A stretch of DNA of 64,000 bases from Micavibrio sp. UBA6147. Lineage in GTDB: Bacteria; Pseudomonadota; Alphaproteobacteria; Micavibrionales; UBA1664. Of this stretch, positions 59,996 to 64,000 are shown one piece after another; the first letter of the stretch is position 1, and every line of letters begins with the position of its first letter. A model generated the notes under the pieces. That model did not search any database. It was not told the DNA's origin and saw only the letters and a list, made by a program, of their open reading frames with translations. The stretch covers positions 382,492 through 446,491 of the forward strand of contig DIUX01000004.1 of assembly GCA_002423185.1 (NCBI GenBank), read 5' to 3'. Both the position numbers and the translations under genes were made by a program.

Positions 59996-60274
59996 ATGAG
60001 CGGCATCATAGAACAGCTAAAATCCGCCCGTCAGCAGAAGGGCATGAAGCAATCAGAGCTTGGAGAGAAGCTTGGCTTGCCCCAAAGCCATGTCTCAAAG
60101 ATTGAGCAGGGCGCAAATGATCCACGCCTATCAACCGTCACAGACATGGCACGGGTATTGGATCAGGAATTGGTGCTGATCCCGCGCCAGATGGTATCCG
60201 CCGTCCGTTCATTGCTGAAAGGCCAAGGGGAAGATGAGCGGCGCTTCCAGATTGATGAAGGGGACGATTCATGA
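59996..60274 (+). CDS. hipB: HipB-like antitoxin, XRE-family DNA-binding protein
   Basis: A 92-residue antitoxin. The helix-turn-helix is KSARQQKGMKQSELGEKLGLP, in parts, with QSHVSKIEQGANDPRLSTVTDM. The C-terminal part (LVLIPRQMVSAVRSLL) would reach the HipA partner. It has an ATGA overlap with hipA, so translation is coupled. Its own operators lie just upstream, giving autorepression. Confidence 0.9.
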   Translation: MSGIIEQLKSARQQKGMKQSELGEKLGLPQSHVSKIEQGANDPRLSTVTDMARVLDQELVLIPRQMVSAVRSLLKGQGEDERRFQIDEGDDS

Positions 60275-61473
60275 CCAGCCTTTTGCGCGTCAGTCTCAAT
60301 GACGACCCTATCGGAACCCTGACACTGCTTCCCAGTGGTGGCGTATTCTTTGCTTTTGACGAAGCCTATCTCAATGCGACCAGCCGCCCTGTTCTGAGCC
60401 AGTCGTTTTTCAGGCCATCGGGGGAGATCATCCCTGAAAGCAAATCCTCGGCTGGGAAGCTGCCCCCGTTCTTTTCTAACCTGCTGCCCGAAGGCCATAT
60501 GCGGGAGTATCTGGCGCAGCGCGGCGGGATCAAGCCTTCGAATGAATTTAAGTTGATCGAACTTCTGGGGCAGGACTTGTCCGGCGCGGTCATCCTGACC
60601 CCGTTGGAAGGATTTCCTGTTGATGTGCCATCGTCAGAAGAAGCAGAGGCTACTAAAAACCTCCACCCCTTAAGGTTCTCTCTGGCAGGGGTTCAACTGA
60701 AATTTTCGGCGATAGCAGAGCGGCGCGGAGGCTTGACCATTCCCGCCAGCGGCATGGGTGGCGACTGGATTGTGAAACTCCCAGCCCAGAATTACGCCCA
60801 TGTGCCTGAGAATGAATACGCCATCATAGACTTGGCATCGCGTATCGGTATCCCCGTGCCTGAAACAAAATTAGTGCCTTTGGCTGAGATTACCAATCTG
60901 CCAGAAATGGGTATTCTGGCAGGGAAACGGGCATTGGCCGTCAAACGCTTTGACCGTACTCCAAGCGGCAAACGCATCCATATAGAGGATTTTGCCCAAG
61001 TGTATAACATTGCCCCTGACAAGAAATACGAAGGGGTGAGTTACGGCAGCCTTGCGGGAATGGTTTGGACGCTTACGGGGGAAGCAGGTTTGAGGGATTT
61101 TATCCGCCGCCTGACATTCTGCATCGTCACGGGCAATGGCGATATGCACCTGAAAAACTGGTCATTCATTTATGAAGACGGAGGAACTCCGACATTGGCT
61201 CCTGCCTATGACCTGCTTTCGACCGTGCCTTATATCCCGCAAGACGGTCTGGCACTCAAATTGTCCGATACCAAGGATATGAAGGCGATTGGCATCGAGC
61301 ATTTTAGAAAGCTGGTGAAGAAGGCCGGCGTTCCTGAACATATTGTACTACAGACCGTGCGTGACACCGTGGATGCAACCCACACGGCTTGGGCAGAGCA
61401 TGGCAAGCAATACGATCTCCCAGCAGACATCTGGGACAGTATTCAGAAGCATATGGATGATGTGGAAATGTAA
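60271..61473 (+). CDS. hipA: HipA-like serine/threonine kinase toxin
   Basis: A 400-residue toxin-type kinase; E. coli HipA stops translation by phosphorylating glutamyl-tRNA synthetase. Full length, with an N-terminal subdomain (couple_hipA), then the kinase core. The phosphate-loop serine is in RFSLAGVQLKFSA, the catalytic aspartate in GNGDMHLKNWSF and the metal aspartate in APAYDLLSTVP. All expected residues are present, so it is probably active and held by HipB. It lies next to tRNA-Glu, whose charging is the target in E. coli, but that may be chance. Confidence 0.92.
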   Translation: MTSLLRVSLNDDPIGTLTLLPSGGVFFAFDEAYLNATSRPVLSQSFFRPSGEIIPESKSSAGKLPPFFSNLLPEGHMREYLAQRGGIKPSNEFKLIELLGQDLSGAVILTPLEGFPVDVPSSEEAEATKNLHPLRFSLAGVQLKFSAIAERRGGLTIPASGMGGDWIVKLPAQNYAHVPENEYAIIDLASRIGIPVPETKLVPLAEITNLPEMGILAGKRALAVKRFDRTPSGKRIHIEDFAQVYNIAPDKKYEGVSYGSLAGMVWTLTGEAGLRDFIRRLTFCIVTGNGDMHLKNWSFIYEDGGTPTLAPAYDLLSTVPYIPQDGLALKLSDTKDMKAIGIEHFRKLVKKAGVPEHIVLQTVRDTVDATHTAWAEHGKQYDLPADIWDSIQKHMDDVEM

Positions 61474-61517
61474 GCGCTTTTATGTGGCTTAATAAATTTG
61501 GAAGAAAATAAGTATTG

Positions 61518-61790
61518 GTGAAGTTCTGTATATTTTGTGGCGCAAAGCCCGCCGACAAGACTAAAGAGCATATTCTTCCGAAGTGGCTATTAGAAATGAC
61601 GGGCGGACTAAGTCCGAGTTGCTAATTTTGGTTTAGACAAGACTTTTGACCCTAAAAGAAAAGATAGAGAATTTTCTTTCGGACGATTTACTTTTCCAGC
61701 ATGTCGTCAGTGTAATAATAATTACTCAAAATTAGAAGGCGAGGTCAAAGAAATACTGACAAATATAATTCCCGAAATAAATCTATGCTG
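61518..61790 (+). pseudogene. broken HNH-endonuclease-like gene fragment
   Basis: A frame from GTG 61518 reads VKFCIFCGAKPADKTKEH, continues to a stop at about 61624, then the reading continues one frame over with FPACRQCNNNYSKLEGEVKE. CxxC pairs at both ends and KEHILPKW fit an HNH-like zinc protein cut by a frameshift. It has no functional start downstream and runs into the end of the next gene. It is AT-rich, like hipBA, so it is likely part of the same acquired segment. Confidence 0.65.
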
Positions 61791-63309
61791 GCGCCATGAT
61801 GGTGCGGTTTTTATTAAAGTTGCCGCTACGGCTTGGCGATTTTTCTTCTTTGCGGCGGCTTGTTGCGCGTATGCCGAATATGGCGGCTAGGCCCGTTAGT
61901 AAGCTAAGAGCCGCGGGAGTAGCCGAAACCTGTGACGGTGTTGTGGGTTTTATGGGATCAATCGGATTAAACGGATTAAACGGGTTTACTGGGTTCAAGG
62001 GATTTAGCGGATCAAACGGAAGAAGCGGCGTTGCCGGATCAGTGGGAATGGCCGTTGTTGTTGTGATGGTTGTCGATCCGGCGGTAATGTGGCTCGGTTC
62101 TATGGTGTGAATTTGTCCGTGGCCCCCATCGGCGCCGTAGCCTCCGAGGCCAGCGCCAGCGCCTGCTTCACAGAAACGGTATGTGACCGTGGTGTCGCCT
62201 GTATCGGGATTGATGTCTATTGTTTGCGTGCTGCAAACCGGCTTTACATTGCCTGTGCATCCGCTTGTTTCGGGGGAGGCTAGGGGATTATCCAGACTTG
62301 CCGAGCGTGTGAAGTTGCTTGCTGTTGCGCGGATAAGATCGCCTGACTGCATTTGACCGTTTGCGTCAAAGCCTACATAGGTGGCAGGTGTGTAGAAGCC
62401 CGCGCGTGTGATCCGGCCGAATATTTTTGGTTCAAACCCCTTATGGCACAGGCCACCTACTTTAAAACCGTTTTGTAAGTTTTGTTGCGCTGCTTGCGCC
62501 GCAGGAATATGTATTTCTGCGATAAGGGTGGGGTCGATTGAGGCGAGTGCTTCATCGAAATCACCGTTTTGTGCGGCCTCATTGCAATCATTGAGCGCTT
62601 CGAGTGGTAAGGGGGCGTCCATATTATAAGTGATGATATGGTCGTTTGTGGAGCGTGCTGTGATGGTGACGCCCTCATGCGCGAGTAAGGCGCTTTGCGT
62701 TGTTACAACGCTGGGCAAATCAGAATAGCCGGCAATGCCGACATGGTCGGCGCCATTGGCTTTTATCATTGTTCCCAAGGCATCAAACCCAAGGCGAATA
62801 TGCGCAACATCGCCGTTATGGGCAATAATCGACATTGTGTTGAATGATAGAGCTTCTTTTTCTTGAGCGGTCAAAATGGAGCCGTCCAGATTGCGCAGTT
62901 CGGCGTTTTTAATGCTGTCCTTAATCGCGGCAACGCAGACCGCTGTGCCATCATCGCGGCGCACGGGTGTGATATTCCACGGTGTGTTTGGTGCTTGGTC
63001 GCCCAGCATGGCATTGGTGAGGATGCGGTTTTTCTCGCGCGCGCTCTGTAAATAAGGCTGGAGCGCCGGATCACTCAGGAGGTTGTTCGCGTTCGTGTCG
63101 AGTGAAGTGGGGAAGAATTCAATGCCTTGAATGGGCTTGAGGGCTGTTGCCGCAAGCACGGTGCCGCCAAATTCTGCGTTCGCGAAGCCATCAAGTGGCG
63201 TTTCTTCCGCGTGGTATGTTGCGGAATGTGCGGTTGCCGGAATTGAAATTGCGCCAGCAACAGCGCCAAGAAGGGCCAAGGACGAAAAAACGGACGCTTT
63301 ATTTTTCAT
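61783..63309 (-). CDS. exported protein with NP-repeat linker and PEP-CTERM-like C-terminus
   Basis: A 508-residue protein. A signal peptide (SVFSSLALLGAVAGAISIPATAHSA) ends near residue 30. The exported part (about 30-390) has no family I recognise and a few cysteines (CVAA, DCNEA, GLCHKG, SGCTGNVKPVC). A linker of xNP/xDP triplets (PLNPLNPVNPFNPFNPIDP) is encoded by 9-base repeats at 61955-62017. After it, TPAALSLLTGLAAIFGIRA followed by basic SRRK resembles a PEP-CTERM sorting tail, but 21 more residues follow. The 3' end overlaps the broken HNH segment. Confidence 0.7.
   Translation of the reverse strand: MKNKASVFSSLALLGAVAGAISIPATAHSATYHAEETPLDGFANAEFGGTVLAATALKPIQGIEFFPTSLDTNANNLLSDPALQPYLQSAREKNRILTNAMLGDQAPNTPWNITPVRRDDGTAVCVAAIKDSIKNAELRNLDGSILTAQEKEALSFNTMSIIAHNGDVAHIRLGFDALGTMIKANGADHVGIAGYSDLPSVVTTQSALLAHEGVTITARSTNDHIITYNMDAPLPLEALNDCNEAAQNGDFDEALASIDPTLIAEIHIPAAQAAQQNLQNGFKVGGLCHKGFEPKIFGRITRAGFYTPATYVGFDANGQMQSGDLIRATASNFTRSASLDNPLASPETSGCTGNVKPVCSTQTIDINPDTGDTTVTYRFCEAGAGAGLGGYGADGGHGQIHTIEPSHITAGSTTITTTTAIPTDPATPLLPFDPLNPLNPVNPFNPFNPIDPIKPTTPSQVSATPAALSLLTGLAAIFGIRATSRRKEEKSPSRSGNFNKNRTIMAPA
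61955..62017 (-). repeat. 9-base tandem repeats coding for the xNP linker
   Basis: Seven units of GGATTAAAC-like sequence, with two adjacent units identical. They lie inside the 61783-63309 gene and keep its frame. Confidence 0.85.
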
Positions 63310-63436
63310 AATACAATCTCTTTGTTCAGTGCCTCTTATACGGGGGCGCCTTATATTATGTCAACAAAAAAGGTGGGTTTTGTCGATAAGAGTCTTGTGT
63401 GCCGCTCTGTTGGGATTGGAAATGAAACGGAGGCGG

Positions 63437-63472
63437 CTCCGATAGCGGGGCTTATCGGGAGCGATCTTTAGC
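63437..63472 (+). repeat. half-repeat one period left of the CRISPR array
   Basis: The last 16 bases match the repeat consensus at 15 positions. The first 20 match at only about one. The left part instead forms a hairpin, GCTCCGATA pairing with TATCGGGAGC around an 8-base loop. Its position is exactly 66 bases before the first full repeat. Confidence 0.7.
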
Positions 63473-63502
63473 CCCGAAGGAAAGCATGAAGTACGCTGTT
63501 TG

Positions 63503-64000
63503 GGTGCAGTCCCCCTTCATATGGGAGTGATCTTTAGCAGCCGCGTGATCTCGGTCTTGGCACGTTCGGGTGCAGTCTCCCTTCATATGGGAGTGATCTT
63601 TAGCTGTTCCGCAAGTCAAGCAGATTATTCAAGAGGTGCAGTCTCCCTTCATATGGGAGTGATCTTTAGCTAGCAATAGTCTTGTATTTCTTCGGGGTTA
63701 GGTGCAGTCTCCCTTCATATGGGAGTGATCTTTAGCAAAGTCCACTGAAAGGTCTTAAAGAAGCATGGTGCAGTCTCCCTTCATATGGGAGTGATCTTTA
63801 GCCTGAAATAGGGCTTCGACTTTTCCTGACAGGGTGCAGTCTCCCTTCATATGGGAGTGATCTTTAGCGTGACACCGACGGGGCGGCGCTGGGGTATCGG
63901 TGCAGTCTCCCTTCATATGGGAGTGATCTTTAGCACCAGTTTTTGAATGTCTTGATATAGGCGGGGTGCAGTCTCCCTTCATATGGGAGTGATCTTTAGC
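63503..64000. CRISPR. CRISPR array, 8 repeats of 36 bases and 7 spacers of 30 bases, cut by the right edge
   Basis: Repeats start at 63503, 63569, 63635, 63701, 63767, 63833, 63899 and 63965, an exact 66-base period. The repeat begins GGTGCAGTCTCCCTTC and ends GATCTTTAGC, with a central CTCCC / GGGAG stem. Only the first copy differs, by one base (T to C at position 10). All seven spacers are 30 bases and differ from one another. 36 + 30 geometry is usual for type II and also found in types V and VI. The altered first copy marks the older, leader-distal end, so the leader is expected beyond the right edge. No cas gene lies within the window. Confidence 0.98.

Noticed and set aside
60271..61473. 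HipA as a truncated or inactive toxin
   Set aside because: All three kinase motifs and the phosphate-loop serine are present, and the length is normal.
63755..63982. Open reading frame on the minus strand with a repeating HSHMKGDCT unit
   Set aside because: It lies wholly within the CRISPR array. The 66-base period is a multiple of three, so each repeat is read in the same frame. It is not a gene.

Overview
The window reads as a flagellated, polyhydroxyalkanoate-making alphaproteobacterial chromosome of moderate GC content. Several gene blocks have the order usual in that class: glyA-nrdR-ribD-ribE-ribBA-ribH-nusB; a cytochrome bc1 chaperone followed by yceD-rpmF-plsX-fabH-ihfA-merR and a proline tRNA; and single-gene markers such as an LdtR-like MarR regulator, a short DUF465 protein and a K+-independent proton pyrophosphatase. 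A Rhodospirillales or Micavibrio-like lineage is my best guess from the gene content. I cannot fix the genus.

Layout. 1-13 kb: purine genes purK (cut by the left edge) and purE, phosphofructokinase, ilvD, a Tat-exported murein endopeptidase-like protein, a folK-folP fusion, recO and parC. 13-20 kb: envelope and motility, with a membrane-anchored transglycosylase-like protein, motB, motA and an EAL protein. 20-27 kb: hemB, an acyl-CoA hydrolase, ldtR, two tandem pseudopilin-like proteins and glutaryl-CoA dehydrogenase. 27-34 kb: rpiB, glyA, nrdR, the riboflavin genes, nusB and a FliL-like protein. 34-43 kb: pyrophosphatase, bamE, and the ribosomal protein L32/phospholipid/fatty acid block. 43-53 kb: a small accessory insert at tRNA-Pro, MAPEG and CutA proteins, metY, rplM-rpsI, a gamma carbonic anhydrase and phaC. 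54-59 kb: hom, a BPL_N amidotransferase-like protein, glpX and recJ.

The accessory regions are the places to look. Downstream of tRNA-Pro lies a short AT-rich insert with one PD-(D/E)XK-like gene and an imperfect copy of the tRNA 3' end on its far side. Downstream of tRNA-Glu lie a decayed segment, a complete hipBA toxin-antitoxin pair with two operator-like palindromes, and a broken HNH-type gene. The last 500 bases are a CRISPR array with 36-base repeats and 30-base spacers on an exact 66-base period. It runs to the right edge, and no cas gene lies inside the window. A half-repeat inside a hairpin sits one period to the left of the first full repeat.

All functional calls come from reading motifs and gene order. 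No database search was possible. Hypothetical genes are described without an invented function.
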